DNA from: Pelobates cultripes | Taxonomy: Eukaryota; Chordata; Amphibia; Anura; Pelobatidae | DNA: 64,000 bases | Assembly (NCBI GenBank): GCA_933207985.1 | Contig: OW240921.1 | Coordinates: 114,392,021-114,456,020 of the forward strand | Reading direction: 5' to 3' | Shown: piece after piece, positions 44,290 to 54,625 of the stretch | Numbering within the stretch: the stretch's first letter is position 1 | Layout of the letters: the number at the start of each line of letters is the position of its first letter | The notes under the pieces: generated by a model | Told to the model about the DNA's origin: nothing | What the model saw: only the letters and a program-made list of their open reading frames with translations | Databases searched by the model: none | Position numbers and translations under genes: made by a program

Positions 44290-44879
44290 TACCGAAAACA
44301 TAGTCTCCGACAGAGGTACCTAATTTATTTCTAGGTTTTGGCATGCTTTCTGTAAGCAATTGGGCATAGAACTTTCTTTTTCCTCTTCGTATCACCCTCA
44401 GACCAATGGTGCAGCGGAGAGGGCTTTAGAATCCTATTTATGTTGTTTTATTGCTGTCAAACTGGTCTGAACTCTTGCCCATGGCTGAATTTGCCAGGAA
44501 TAATGAGACTCATGAATCCTCCAATCATAGCCCCTTTTTGTAAATAATGGTTATCACCCCACTGTATTACCTTCTGATTTTTCGGGCACTGATATTCCTG
44601 CTTTGGACACCCGTTTAGCTTCTGTCAGTGACACGTGAGATTCGGTGCATGTGGCATTACAGACAGCCTCTAGACGTACTAAAGTCCAGGCCCACAAGCG
44701 GCGTGGTGCCAATCCTGTCTATCAAATGGGAGACAGGGTCTGTCTCTCCACGCATCATATTAAGCTCAAAGTTCCTTCCATGAAACTGTCTCCTCGATAC
44801 AAAGAGCCTTTTCATGTCCTTCGACGTATTAAACCTGTGACTTATTCTTTGGTGCTCCCTGCGCACATGAGAATTGCTA
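44290..44879 (+). pseudogene. Gypsy integrase C-terminal part
   Basis: Broken frames: [20 protein letters not shown] region in shifted phases, [17 protein letters not shown] (with the catalytic Glu of the D,D35E core), then NNGYHPTVLPSDF and AHKRRGANPVYQMGDRVCLS and PRYKEPFHVLRRI, ending LVLPAHMRIA at the solo-LTR insertion. The integrase would insert the cDNA; here there are several frameshifts and stops. Confidence 0.85.
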
Positions 44880-45635
44880 TGTAATACTATTTTATTTGGA
44901 ACTCAACTGCAGAAATTTTAATTCCAGTAACTATTAGTTTTACCTCTTTTTGTTACTGATGTGGAGGAGATGATACTGTAGCTTTAAACCTTCAAGCAGG
45001 ATGTTAATTGCAAGGAAAAAATAAGCCACTGAAGATTTGCACAAGCCAAACAGTCCCAATTTAGAAATAGTGCAGAGAATGTATGCAGAGTTAGGTTCAG
45101 CTTAATTGTGATAGAATAACTGCAAGCAAAATTATCAATGAGGCAAGACAGAATTGCAGCTAGGAATAATTTGATTGTTGGAAGTAGAATTAAGCGTTAG
45201 AAGCAGTTCCTTATTTATAACAGAGAGTAACTTGAGAGAATGACACAGTATTGAGCCTTAGAAACAGTCTCTTATTAGTAACAGAGAGTAGCTTGATTGT
45301 AGGAACAATTACTTAGCTTAAGAGGCAGTTCTGGAACTGAAGAGCTTAATTAAATCCAATGGTTGTGAAGAGGGATAGAAGTCTGTTTAGCAAGCCGAGG
45401 TCAAGGAGTGGAGAAGGAGGGTAGTCGTCCCAGAGCGTTATTTGGTACACGGAAGATCAAAATAGAGCAGCTGGTAAGTTTTACAGACACCTGTGCAATA
45501 ATCCAGCCCTTTGAATCTGGCGCGGTCTTCCAATGTAGCGTGGAAGGACCGCGTCAGAAAAAAGGGGCGGGGCGAAGCTCTGTGAACCCGGAAGTGGGTT
45601 CTTTCGGCGAAAAGCACGGCAGGTATAACCTGACA
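44880..45635. mobile_element. Solo LTR with TGCTA target duplication
   Basis: 756 bp from TGTAATACTATTTT to ATAACCTGACA, flanked by TGCTA at 44875-44879 and 45636-45640. Removing it restores the Gypsy frame (HMRIA then NTFHVSLLKPL). TG...CA ends with a 5-bp duplication are diagnostic of an LTR left by recombination. Its right part is CpG- and GC-box-rich ('aaggggcggggcg'). The owning element is not in the window; a relative ends at 36440. Confidence 0.88.
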
Positions 45636-45860
45636 TGCTAATACATTCCATGTGTCTCTGCTTAAGCCTCTCCCTTGTAATAGATACACAAAATTGGTGG
45701 CTCCTCCCCCGCCTTGGTGGTCGGTGGTCAAGAAGAATACGAAGTTTGCTCTATATTGGATTCCAAGATTTCTAGCTGTGTTTTGTCTTATCTAGTTGAC
45801 TGGAAGGGATATGGCCCGGAGGAGCGTAGCTGGGTTCCTGCTGACCGGGTTCATGCTCCC
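45636..45860 (+). pseudogene. Gypsy chromodomain
   Basis: After TFHVSLLKPL the frame (from about 45714) reads QEEYEVCSILDSKI, then CVLSYLVDWKGYGPEERSWVP and HAPRLVRSF. The YLVDWKGY..ERSWVP signature is a chromodomain at the integrase C-terminus, which in chromoviruses guides insertion to chromatin marks. Here it is separated from integrase by the solo LTR. Confidence 0.88.
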
Positions 45861-46379
45861 CGTCTTGTCCGGTCGTTTCCCAACAGACCGGCACGACCAC
45901 GCAAACAAGCTGAGCTTACCTGCTCAGTGGTGAACCGGGAACTGCTCCTCTGGATCTTCTGGGAAGTTTGCCCAAAACAAAGGTGGTGCCGACCATTCCC
46001 TCTGGTCACCCTCTGACCAACTGCAGTCTAGAGAAGGATATATAAATCCCTGAAGAGTCCCAGTACCTTGCCCTGTCATAGTTTCCCGTCCTGGTTCCCG
46101 AGAGTGCATTTATCTTTGCTATTATTGTGATTTCCAGTATTTTGACCTTGGCTATTCCTGACTACTCTGATTTCTGGTTCCCCTGATTTGGCTTGTTTAA
46201 AGGTATTTGTGTATTTCTGGCTTCCTTGACCTTGGCTTTCCCTTGATCATTCTCTGTCTCTAACGAATTAATACGGCCATTCTAAGGACTGGTTTACATT
46301 CTATCCTTTCTGTTTCTTTCTATATTCTATGTAGATGTTACATAGTTCTGCGTGCTGGACCACACTAACAGTTGTGATA
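45860..46379 (+). repeat. Gypsy 3' LTR, internally deleted
   Basis: Aligns with 37449-38068 but lacks about 100 bp of the CpG-rich middle. It keeps 'ggatatataaatccc' near 46034 and the tail 'gtgctggaccacacta'. It ends GTTGTGATA where the 5' LTR has GTCGTGACA, consistent with CpG decay. The exact start is uncertain because its first ~40 bases are diverged. Confidence 0.8.
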
Positions 46380-46752
46380 GATCCAGACAGACAAGCAAGT
46401 GCTGGCAAACCAACCTGAAATTGTGGTGGTAGACAAGGAACGTAAGACTGCAGTAGTGACAGATGTGGCAGTACCCAGTGACTATAACATCAGGAAGAAG
46501 GAACATGAGAAGGTGGATAAATACCAGGGATTGAAAGAAGAGCTAGAAAAGATGTTTAAAGTGAAGACAGTAGTAGTCCCAGTTGTGATAGGAGCACTCA
46601 GTGCTGTTACTCCCAAGTTGGGGAAGTGGCTTCAGCAGATTCCAAGTTGGACATCCGAGATCACTGTCAAGAAAAGTGCAGCTCTAGGAAGAGCTAAAAT
46701 ACTGCACAGAACCCTCAAACTCCCAGGCCTCTGGTATAGGACCCCAGAATGA
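46380..46752 (+). pseudogene. LINE with restriction-like endonuclease, C-terminal part (right half)
   Basis: It continues DFKI|QTDKQVLANQ across the Gypsy insertion, then PEIVVVDKERKTAVVTDVAVP, KKEHEKVDKYQGLKEELEKM and VVVPVVIGALSAVTPKL to a stop at 46752. P-E/D, about 14 residues, then D, with a downstream KxE..K pattern, fits the restriction-like endonuclease of R2/R4-type elements; the first acid is Glu rather than Asp. A host-gene reading is unlikely because the sequence is clearly the second half of a split LINE. Confidence 0.75.
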
Positions 46753-47224
46753 GGAATAAACATACAACCCAGGAAGGGTGAAAAAATAGATATTCTTTTT
46801 GTTATTTATACATAAATTCATCAAGGAAAAGAAACTAGCAAAACATCTGAAAGATGAATAGTGATAGACACATGGATTATTCTGGTGCATTACAGAAAAA
46901 GTGGAAAAACATTCTGCAAAGTATCAAGATGGAGTAACAGTTTTATATACAAGGAAATGATGCACTCATTGAAAGTTGGCTCAAACAAAAAAGCGAATGC
47001 AACAGTTTTTTATACATAACCCCGATAATAACAAGTAATCTGTTCAAATCTCTAGGAATAAAAATGAGTATTGAATTTCTATTGTTTTCTGCTTAACCCC
47101 TAACCTGTAAAGAAAAAATATATATTTTACTACATGAGATGCATTTATTACAAAAGAAGGTTATAATCTGTCCCTCAAATATAAAGATAAAAAAATATAT
47201 ATTATAAATGGAGCTCAACTAAAA
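46753..47224. other. Unassigned; part paralogous to 34640-34790
   Basis: 46800-46950 (read on minus) parallels 34640-34790 (+). Otherwise AT-rich spacer. Confidence 0.45.
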
Positions 47225-47467
47225 GCATGAGGTGTTTGCAATTTGTAAAGATCAACAACATTTTATTAGCATAAACTCCTAGCATTATTTTCAATGTTAG
47301 TTTTTATTCCTATGACTGTTAAATTTAAATTGCTGTATATATCAGTTTCAATCATAGAATCACATGCTTAGCAGTCATAGGAATAAAAACTAACACTGAA
47401 AATAATGCTAGGAGTTTATGCAAATAAAGTGTTTTTGATCTTTTCAAATTGCAAACACCTCATGCTT
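47225..47467. repeat. Foldback MITE-like element, ~105-bp arms
   Basis: 47225-47335 pairs with 47365-47467 ('cctagcattattttcaatgt' against 'cactgaaaataatgctagg', ends 'aaaagcatgaggtgtttgca'). Near-palindromic, no coding. Mirror copy at 54798-55040. Confidence 0.88.
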
Positions 47468-47639
47468 TTTCTGAAAAGGGATGTGGGGAAGCAGCGCCCT
47501 CAGAGGACTCTCAGATCTGTATAGGTGTTACGTGGTATATATAAAAATAAGAAAACAAGAAATCAAATACAGTGTAATATCTCTTTAAACTGGTGAATTT
47601 AAGAGTAGGAGGAAAAACACACACAATTTTCTGGAGCTT

Positions 47640-47990
47640 ATGATCTTAACTTTATTTTTAATTTTAGGCACTAGGGGGGCTGCCTGAACAGTCAGGCAGT
47701 CACCCCACAGGTAGTCTCATAAACTGCTTTGCGGCCATGTGATTTGCGACACCCGTTGTGATCACATGGCCCTGGAGGGCCAGAAAAGAAACATGGGGAC
47801 TGTCTGTCTCCTGAGGCAGTCCCCCTGGACCGGGATCATCGTGAATCGCCAGTCCAGGTAAGTAAATTGCGGCCTGGGAGTTAACGATCGTTAGGGCGTA
47901 CTATGCCGCCCTAACGGCGTTTAGACTCACTAAATGTCGGGAGGCATTGTACACCCTAACGGCGTTAAGGGGTTAATGAGACCTCCCTCT
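47640..47990. repeat. GC-rich dispersed repeat with GTTAGGGCG palindromes
   Basis: Contains 'ttaacgatcgttagggcgta' and 'ccgccctaacggcgtt', then 'caccctaacggcgttaagg'. Also a 'ggactg..cagtcc' inverted pair. Sharply more CpG-rich than its surroundings. Class not identified; mirror copy at 54275-54625. Confidence 0.55.
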
Positions 47991-48099
47991 GACAGTAGAC
48001 ATGTATATTCTTAATATGTATTAACTAAAAAATAGATTAGATTGCCACATAATGTAGAAGTTGGGTGAGTATTAAAATTCTATAGAAATAAAAACATGG

Positions 48100-48225
48100 T
48101 TATTCACTAAAGTGTGGATTCAAAGTGAATCTGCCAAACTGAAAGCATAGCTGAATTCTTCCACTTTTACTATTTTTATGTTGAATTTGAAACTCACTGA
48201 ATTTCTACTTTAGTTAGTAAACCTG
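48100..48225. repeat. MITE-like inverted repeat (TTTACTAAAGTGAGAATTC family)
   Basis: 'cactaaagtgtggattcaa' and 'gaatttctactttagttag' are inverted relatives at the ends. The same family lies in intron 2 of the downstream gene at 49654-49793. Confidence 0.65.
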
Positions 48226-48526
48226 ATTGTTCCGGTATAACTTGCAAACAAGTGGAGTTTTTTTTTTCTGTGGCTTTTTAAATACAGAAAGCAATAACCT
48301 TTTATTCAGTTTAGACTAAACAAAAGTTTACTGGAAAATCAATCAATCAACAATGAGGGTTATGAAGATATTAATTATTACAAACAATATTTAATTAAAT
48401 TGTCTTTATGAATTAATTTTCTAAACCATTTTGTTGGTCCCATGTCCAGAGGAGCACATGTTGTTATTACAAAATAATTAAATATTAAGACATATATAAT
48501 TAGCCACTAAATGAGGTCCAATATAT
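48226..48526. other. Upstream flank of the methyltransferase gene
   Basis: AT-rich DNA with no clear promoter element that I can support. Confidence 0.3.
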
Positions 48527-48670
48527 AGTTACATAGTTACATAGCTGAAAAGAGACTTGCGTCCATCAAGTTCAGCCTTCCTCGCATATGTTTTTGCTGT
48601 TGATCTAAAAGAAGGCAAAAAAAAAAACAGTCTGAAGTGCTTCCAATTTTGCAACAAACTAGGTTATCAT
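48527..48670 (-). mobile_element. CR1-like LINE 3' UTR and tail, minus strand
   Basis: Reverse of the 16.35-16.51 kb tail: 'agttacatagttacatagct' then 'gttgatctaaaagaaggcaa'. It lies directly upstream (about 20 bp) of the first coding exon, so it may form part of the 5' UTR or promoter region. Confidence 0.88.
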
Positions 48671-48688
48671 ATCATTGCAGAAATCAGG

Positions 48689-51600
48689 ATGGATCGCAGC
48701 ACTCGTAAACACTACCATAAACATGAGATTGATTCACAAGATATATATGACACCTATTTTAGTGCCAGTGCGGATAAAAATCTTCTAGATGAGGTTTTTA
48801 TATTTCCTATGAAAGCAGTTTTCAATGCCAGCAAATTGGGTAAGTTTATATTGTACTTAAATACCATTTAACTGTTGGATACTGTGGGGCCTTATTAAGC
48901 CATGAGAAAGATTGGCAATGTACTAAACATGGAGCAATCCAATGAAATGTTTAGTTTGATCCCATATTATTTAAGGCAAATGCGATACTTACTGAAATAT
49001 ATTATTATTATAATTATTATTAAATCAGTCTATAAATGTATCAAAATATATGGAACAATTTGAAAAGCTAAACCAGAAATATAAAAATGTAAATTGAGAT
49101 CTGAGTTACACGTTCACCCTAAGATTTAGATGCTATTACTAACCATTTAGACTTCCAAATGATGAATGGCTAGGATTAGCTCACAGTGGCTCAAACCTGT
49201 AATTTGGATACATTAAAACTGGAGCACTATCCACTGAGTTGTCTCACCAGTTCCCATAACAAATATATGGCATTTAAGAATTTGGAAAAAAATATATAAC
49301 TCTAGAAGAAACAAAGAAAAACATGCTCCAAATTTGGTGTAAAAATGCTAGATATGTAAAATTATATCTGTGTCTCACTAGATAATTATTAATATATTGG
49401 GATTATTTTTCTCCAGGTCATATTAAAGGGGACACGCTGATTGATATTTCTTCTAGTGCCAGTATTTTCCATCTTTTACCAATCTGTACGTATTTCAAAG
49501 ACATCACTATATTGGAGTTTAATGATGCCTGTCTCAAGGACCTGCAGAAATGGCTGAATAAAGAACCAGGTGCATTCGATTGGTCTCATGCATCAAAGAT
49601 TGTTGCAGAACTAGAGGGCTGCAGGTAAGTGATTACAGACTTGCAGGATTACCCACTAAAGTGAGAATTCAAGGTGAATTTCAAATTTAAAGTCAAAATA
49701 ACCAAACTAGAAGAACTCTGTAAGTCAGATATGCTTTCAGTTTGGATACTCTGACCTTAAATTTGAAATTCACTTAGAATTCTCACTTTAGTAAATAACT
49801 CTGATAGAAAACAAATATAATCTATATCAGATCACATAGTGAACGAATTATCTCTCAGAATGTAATGGCATTTCTAAGAAATATAAAATCATTATAAGAA
49901 TAAAATCTGGTAAAAAAAAAAAAAAAAAATCTGGTGTATCGGCAAGACTGGTACACTGCGAGAAAAGGTGTTTCCGATTAAACATCTTTTTTCCCCAAAT
50001 TTTTTTTTACGGTAATGAAAAACTGATTCTGGAAATGAATCAAATGAACCACATGTTTGGAAATGGTCCAATCCATAGACTGCATAATACATCCATACTG
50101 TAAATATTATGTATATGTCAAGTAGTATATTTTCCAGCCATTTGGATCACAGATCAAGTGAGAAAAAGCAGCCAAAAGAGGAAAAAGCAAGTGGAACAGT
50201 ATGTATATAATATAATAATATATACATATACATTTCACTGATCTTCCTGTTTTTACCTCTGTTGGTTACTTCTCATTTGATCTGTGACAAAAATAAAAAT
50301 GTAGAAACTGTCCCCTAGTCATCAAGTATCTTTTTTCCCCATCAATCAGCTCTTTTTTTTTTTTCTGCTTCGGGTGGAATTCAGAATCACAAATGAAAAT
50401 GGCATACTTCTCTCATTTGGGCATTTTGTTTGTTTGTGATTCGGCTACGTTTTGGCTCGGAGTCTGGGAATTGGAATGAATACTTGATAAGAGCAAAAAG
50501 AGCTGTAAGAGCAAAAATGGGAGAATTGGGTTCGATGGTACATTTACGCCAGTATAAAGCAACATGCTAGAAAAGGTTGTGTGTACTTTAGCATAACGAG
50601 TTTGATGTAGTTTTTTCAACAATTGGTACCATTTGCTTTTAGATGTATTGCTGGTAAAAAAAAAAAAAATTATATTTTGTCGTAAAGTTTCATCCACAAA
50701 ATGCATCCTATAGTGTTGTTAATGCATAATCTGCTTTCCACTTTCTCACTATGCAGATTTGTGCAGTATCAAAATATGGATTAACAATACCTGTAAATTA
50801 AATAACATTTTTGGTAGAATTGGAGTAATAGGACAAATTTGGGGAAGGAAAGGGAAGTCAACTTTTCCACTGTGTGGATGAGATGGTGAACTTTTTGTCT
50901 TTAAGCTTAAATATGTGGGTATCTCCACCATTTGTAAAGCATTGTCCCCACAGAAGCATGATAACTCTAGCAGAAGGAAGCTGATTCACTGTAGATTGTT
51001 GCCGGTGACTATGGCACTAGGTACCACCAGTATAATGTCTTATGGTGTAGCTCCAGATAATTGTCACAGATGGTCACTACATGCATAGCACACATCTCTT
51101 TATGCTGTACCTCGATGGGAAATTCTTTGTTCAATTCTATTTCCAATTTTTGCCTATAATTCTGTTTACCAATCGACATTTTATGCTATGTTTGTGTTCT
51201 AGCACTGTATCAGCAATTTCAGATATATAGTATGCTAATTTCATTTTAGCAGAGATTGTTCCAGATGTAAGGAAACAGTGACGTCAATTACATAAACACA
51301 TGCTTTAATAAAAAAAAAAATGTATGGCAGAAGTAGAATTTAGAAGTATTAGAAACAAATACTAACACATTTCACTGCATATAGAAACTATAAAATCCAA
51401 CCATGGAATAGTTTCTTTAAATTAAAGAAAAAAAAAAAATGCTATGTTTTACAGTGATAAATGGGAAGAAAGAGAAGATGATCTAAGAAGACGCATCAAG
51501 CATATTTTGAAATGTGATTTTACTAAAGAAAACCCAACTGACCCCATTGCATTACCAAAAGCAGATTGTGTGTTTAGTTTGTTTATATTGGGTCACATTT

Positions 51601-51881
51601 CTGAAGATTTAGATGCTTATCGCCATAATTTGAAAATAATATCATCAATGCTTAAATTAGGTGGGCGTCTGTTATTGGTTGGCAAGTTTAATGGTTCTTT
51701 TCACTCTGTGGGAGGACATAAGTACCATGTTTTGAAATTTAGTGAAGAGGAACATAGAAAGATTCTGAGGGATTGTGGGTTTTCTGGGGAGCATATGGAA
51801 GTGAAGGAAAGTAAATTACAAGATATTATGTATTGTAGTCATCATTTCTTTGTCAGTGCTGTTAAATACAAGGAGCCGTGA
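48689..51881 (+). CDS. NNMT/INMT-family SAM-dependent N-methyltransferase, three exons
   Basis: Exons 48689-48839, 49417-49624 and 51455-51881; all junctions are GT-AG (G|gtaagt, ctccag|, AG|gtaagt, ttacag|) with phases that keep one frame of 261 codons, close to the ~264 of vertebrate NNMT. The start was chosen because 'CAGGATGGAT' is shared with the paralogous exon at 33451. Exon 1 is the N-terminal cap (YHKHEIDSQDIYDTYF), exon 2 the SAM-binding start (LIDISSSASIFHLL, residues 58-71; LEFNDACLKDLQKWL; FDWSHASK), exon 3 the rest (KCDFTKENPTDP, PKADCVF, MLKLGGRLLLVG). The family methylates nicotinamide, tryptamines or other amines in the cytosol. Here the two glycines of motif I (DIGSGP in NNMT) are serines and the beta-2 acid is Glu84. 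Substrate unknown; it may be expressed and diverged, or non-catalytic. Confidence 0.88.
48840..49416 (+). other. Intron 1 of the methyltransferase gene
   Basis: Starts gtaagt, ends ttctccag; 577 bp, AT-rich, no repeat recognised. Confidence 0.85.
49654..49793. repeat. MITE-like inverted repeat in intron 2
   Basis: 'cactaaagtgagaattcaag' at the left pairs with 'agaattctcactttagtaaa' at the right; the arms extend about 50 bp with 'aatttcaaattt'. Same family as 48100-48225. Confidence 0.85.
50150..50298. repeat. Foldback repeat in intron 2
   Basis: 'tcacagatcaagtgagaaaa' is inverted as 'tctcatttgatctgtgac' around an AT-rich loop; the arms are about 40 bp, imperfect. Confidence 0.75.
50299..51454 (+). 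other. Remainder of intron 2
   Basis: No coding or repeat structure that I can name; ends in a poly-A stretch and 'tgttttacag' acceptor. Intron 2 as a whole runs 49625-51454. Confidence 0.7.
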
Positions 51882-52574
51882 AAAGATTTGTCTACAAATA
51901 AGTTTAATATTTTGGATATTCAATACCAATTCTTACATGATTTATCTTCATGATTTTATTTAGATGCTTGACAGTGAATATTCTTACATTATCGCAGAGG
52001 TATATTGCCTTGTTAATATATATCTTCTAATGTTAAATACAGTATTTATCCCCATTGAGAATGCATCATACTGTGTGAGTTTTATTGACAAATCTATATA
52101 CAATTTATTCAATATACAAGTAACTGTCAATATAACTTATCCTGAGATAAATATTGTCACGCAGAATGAAGACAGATCAATAAATTATAACAATAATGTT
52201 AAACATTCATAAATAACTTGAAACATAGATATGCTTTGATTTCTGGGTTAAGCAGAACAATGCACGTGTTTCAGATTACAATAAAAATAGATCCTCACAA
52301 AACGTATTATGTATCGACCCAAAAACAGAGGTCTTCTAAAAGAGATCTAAATGAGTTTTCAATAAATTCAGTTCTGAAATATCTTAAAAGGTCATTTTCT
52401 GTCAAATGTAAAACAACATAATAATAAATGCTTTTCACCGCCAATGTATAGATCTCTCCAATATACATCACAAATTGTGAAAAAGACAATACAAAGAAAC
52501 AACACAAAGAAAAATAAGGTGGTGTGTATATAATGCAATAGGCAAACAATATTATCATCTTCTTCTACAAATTT
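51882..52574 (+). other. Probable 3' UTR and downstream flank
   Basis: AT-rich, no conserved frame. Contains the candidate poly-A signals. Confidence 0.45.
52179..52184 (+). promoter_or_regulatory. Candidate polyadenylation signal AATAAA
   Basis: First clear AATAAA, about 300 bp after the stop codon at 51881. Another AATAAA lies near 52280. Which one is used cannot be told from sequence. Confidence 0.4.
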
Positions 52575-52745
52575 CAAATGTGTATTTTTAACTGTAAGGT
52601 AATAGCTTATTGATCCAAGGATACATTTGACTGCCATTCTGGGTTCAATAAAGAATGTTTTTCCTAGCTTGTGGCAAAATTGGAAGTGCTTCAACATGGG
52701 TTTACTTTCCTTCTTTTGGATCAACAGCAAAAACCTGAAGACTGA
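52575..52745 (+). mobile_element. CR1-like LINE 3' UTR fragment
   Basis: 'taatagcttattgatccaag', 'gactgccattctgggttc' and 'ccttcttttggatcaacagc' match the 16.3-16.45 kb UTR in the same orientation. Confidence 0.85.
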
Positions 52746-52756
52746 ATGTATTATAT

Positions 52757-53030
52757 ATACCGTGTTTCCCCTAAAATAAACCCTCCCCCGAAAATAAGCC
52801 CTAGTCGGATTTTCGGGGTGGGCTGCAATATAAGCCCTACCCCGAAAATAAGACCTAGGCATCATACCTTTGCGGCGAGACTTCCTTCTTCTGCTGTAGG
52901 AGGAGCGTCGCGCAACGTGATGACGACATTTTGCAGCGCCGTCAGTCTGCCTTCACGGATCTTCAGCGGAAGGATCCATTTCCGGGCGGTGAGGCTCCCA
53001 GTGGAATCTTTGAAATGTGAGTACCTCTAG
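52757..53030. mobile_element. MITE-like element with CCGAAAATAAG motifs
   Basis: Starts 'taccgtgtttcccctaaaat' and repeats 'cccgaaaataag' three times within 100 bp. Such ends are typical of a dispersed non-autonomous DNA transposon of vertebrates. The other end is not seen; the minisatellite and gap follow. Confidence 0.6.
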
Positions 53031-53037
53031 ATATTTT

Positions 53038-53345
53038 ATGTCTGGGATTAATTGAATTAATTAAAGGGTGGGCTGGATTAATTAAAGGGTGGGCTGGATT
53101 AATTAGAGGGGGTGAATTAATTAGAGGGGGGTGAATTAATTAAAGGGTGGACTGGATTAATTAGAGGGGGTGAATTAATTAAAGGGGTGGTGAATTAATT
53201 AAAGGGTGGGCTGGATTAATTAGAGGGGGTGAATTAATTAAAGGGTGGGCTGGATTAATTAGAGGTGGGTGAATTAATTAAAGGGGTGGTGAATTAATTA
53301 AAGGGAGGGCTGGATTAATTAGAGGGGGTGAATTAATTAAAGGGG
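53038..53345. repeat. Minisatellite of GGATTAATTAGAGGGG / GAATTAATTAAAGGGT units
   Basis: Units of about 17-20 bp alternate in a higher-order pattern and run directly into the N gap, so the true length is unknown. Confidence 0.93.
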
Positions 53346-53445
53346 NNNNNNNNNNNNNNNNNNNNNNNNNNNNNNNNNNNNNNNNNNNNNNNNNNNNNNN
53401 NNNNNNNNNNNNNNNNNNNNNNNNNNNNNNNNNNNNNNNNNNNNN
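53346..53445. other. Assembly gap, 100 N
   Basis: Exactly 100 N between a minisatellite and the first base of the inverted right arm. Order and orientation across it are not proven by this sequence. Confidence 0.98.
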
Positions 53446-53576
53446 ACTGCTTTCATAGGAAATATAAAAACCTCATCTAGAAGATTTTTATCCGCACTGG
53501 CACTAAAATAGGTGTCATATATATCTTGTGAATCAATCTCATGTTTATGGTAGTGTTTACGAGTGCTGCGATCCAT
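53446..53576 (-). pseudogene. Second copy of NNMT-like exon 1, cut by the gap
   Basis: Minus strand from ATG at 53576: identical reading to 48689 up to FIFPMKA, where the N gap begins. The last ~20 bases of the exon and the donor are not in the assembly. It may be the other allele of the complete gene, not a separate broken gene. Confidence 0.88.
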
Positions 53577-53594
53577 CCTGATTTCTGCAATGAT

Positions 53595-53738
53595 ATGATA
53601 ACCTAGTTTGTTGCAAAATTGGAAGCACTTCAGACTGTTTTTTTTTTTGCCTTCTTTTAGATCAACAGCAAAAACATATGCGAGGAAGGCTGAACTTGAT
53701 GGACGCAAGTCTCTTTTCAGCTATGTAACTATGTAACT
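53595..53738 (+). mobile_element. CR1-like LINE 3' UTR and tail (mirror copy)
   Basis: Mirror of 48527-48670: 'ccttcttttagatcaacagc' then 'gctatgtaactatgtaacta'. Confidence 0.88.
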
Positions 53739-54274
53739 ATATATTGGACCTCATTTAGTGGCTAATTATATATGTCTTAAGATTTAATTATTTTGTAATA
53801 ACAACATGTGCTCCTCTGGACATGGGACCAACAAAATGGTTTAGAAAATTAATTCATAAAGACAATTTAATTAAATATTGTTTGTAATAATTAATATCTT
53901 CATAACCCTCATTGTTGATTGATTGATTTTCCAGTAAACTTTTGTTTAGTCTAAACTGAATAAAAGGTTATTGCTTTCTGTATTTAAAAAGCCACAGAAA
54001 AAAAAAACTCCACTTGTTTGCAAGTTATACCGGAACAATCAGGTTTACTAACTAAAGTAGAAATTCAGTGAGTTTCAAATTCAACATAAAAATAGTAAAA
54101 GTGGAAGAATTCAGCTATGCTTTCAGTTTGGCAGATTCACTTTGAATCCACACTTTAGTGAATAACCATGTTTTTATTTCTATAGAATTTTAATACTCAC
54201 CCAACTTCTACATTATGTGGCAATCTAATCTATTTTTTAGTTAATACATATTAAGAATATACATGTCTACTGTC

Positions 54275-54625
54275 AGAGGGAGGTCTCATTAACCCCTTAA
54301 TGCCATTAGGGTGTACAATGCCTCCCGACATTTAGTGAGCCTAAACGCCGTTAGGGCGGCATAGTACGCCCTAACGATCGTTAACTCCCTGGCCGCAATT
54401 TACTTACCTGGACTGGGGATTCACGATGATCCCGGTCCGGGGGGACTGCCTCAGGAGACAGACAGTCCCCATGTTTCTTTTCTGGCCCTCCAGGGCCATG
54501 TGATCACAACGGGTGTCGCAAATCACATGGCCGCAAAGCAGTTTATGAGACTGCCTGTGGGGTGACTGCCTGACTGTTCAGGCAGCCCCCCTAGTGCCTA
54601 AAATTAAAAATAAAGTTAAGATCAT
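54275..54625. repeat. GC-rich dispersed repeat (mirror copy)
   Basis: Mirror of 47640-47990 with several substitutions ('ttaatgccattagggtgtac' for the left copy's 'gtacaccctaacggcgttaa' in reverse). Confidence 0.55.

Larger units (their letters stand above)
37449..46379 (+). mobile_element. Ty3/Gypsy chromodomain retrotransposon, nested and degraded
   Basis: It starts TGTCACGG, ends GTTGTGATA, and is flanked by the direct duplication GATCC (37444-37448 and 46380-46384). Order: 5' LTR, leader and first codons of gag (ATG at 38082, MDPAEL), Tc1 insertion, unknown segment, CR1-like fragment in place of gag-protease, RT, RNase H, integrase, solo-LTR insertion, chromodomain, 3' LTR. Gag and protease are missing. 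The two LTRs differ clearly, so the insertion is old. All coding parts are broken. Confidence 0.92.
36317..48819. repeat. Left arm of large inverted duplication (>=10.5 kb homology)
   Basis: Every feature from 36317 to 48819 is found in reverse complement at 53446-64000. Positions add to about 100317 in the outer part and 102265 in the inner part; the difference is the 1,939-bp tandem duplication present only here. Differences between the arms are scattered substitutions and small indels. The outer boundary is set by the window end, so the homology may go further. Confidence 0.97.

Noticed and set aside
46399..46752. 117-codon frame as a host gene (also 55513-55866)
   Set aside because: It joins in frame with the LINE sequence left of the Gypsy insertion and is a retrotransposon C-terminus.
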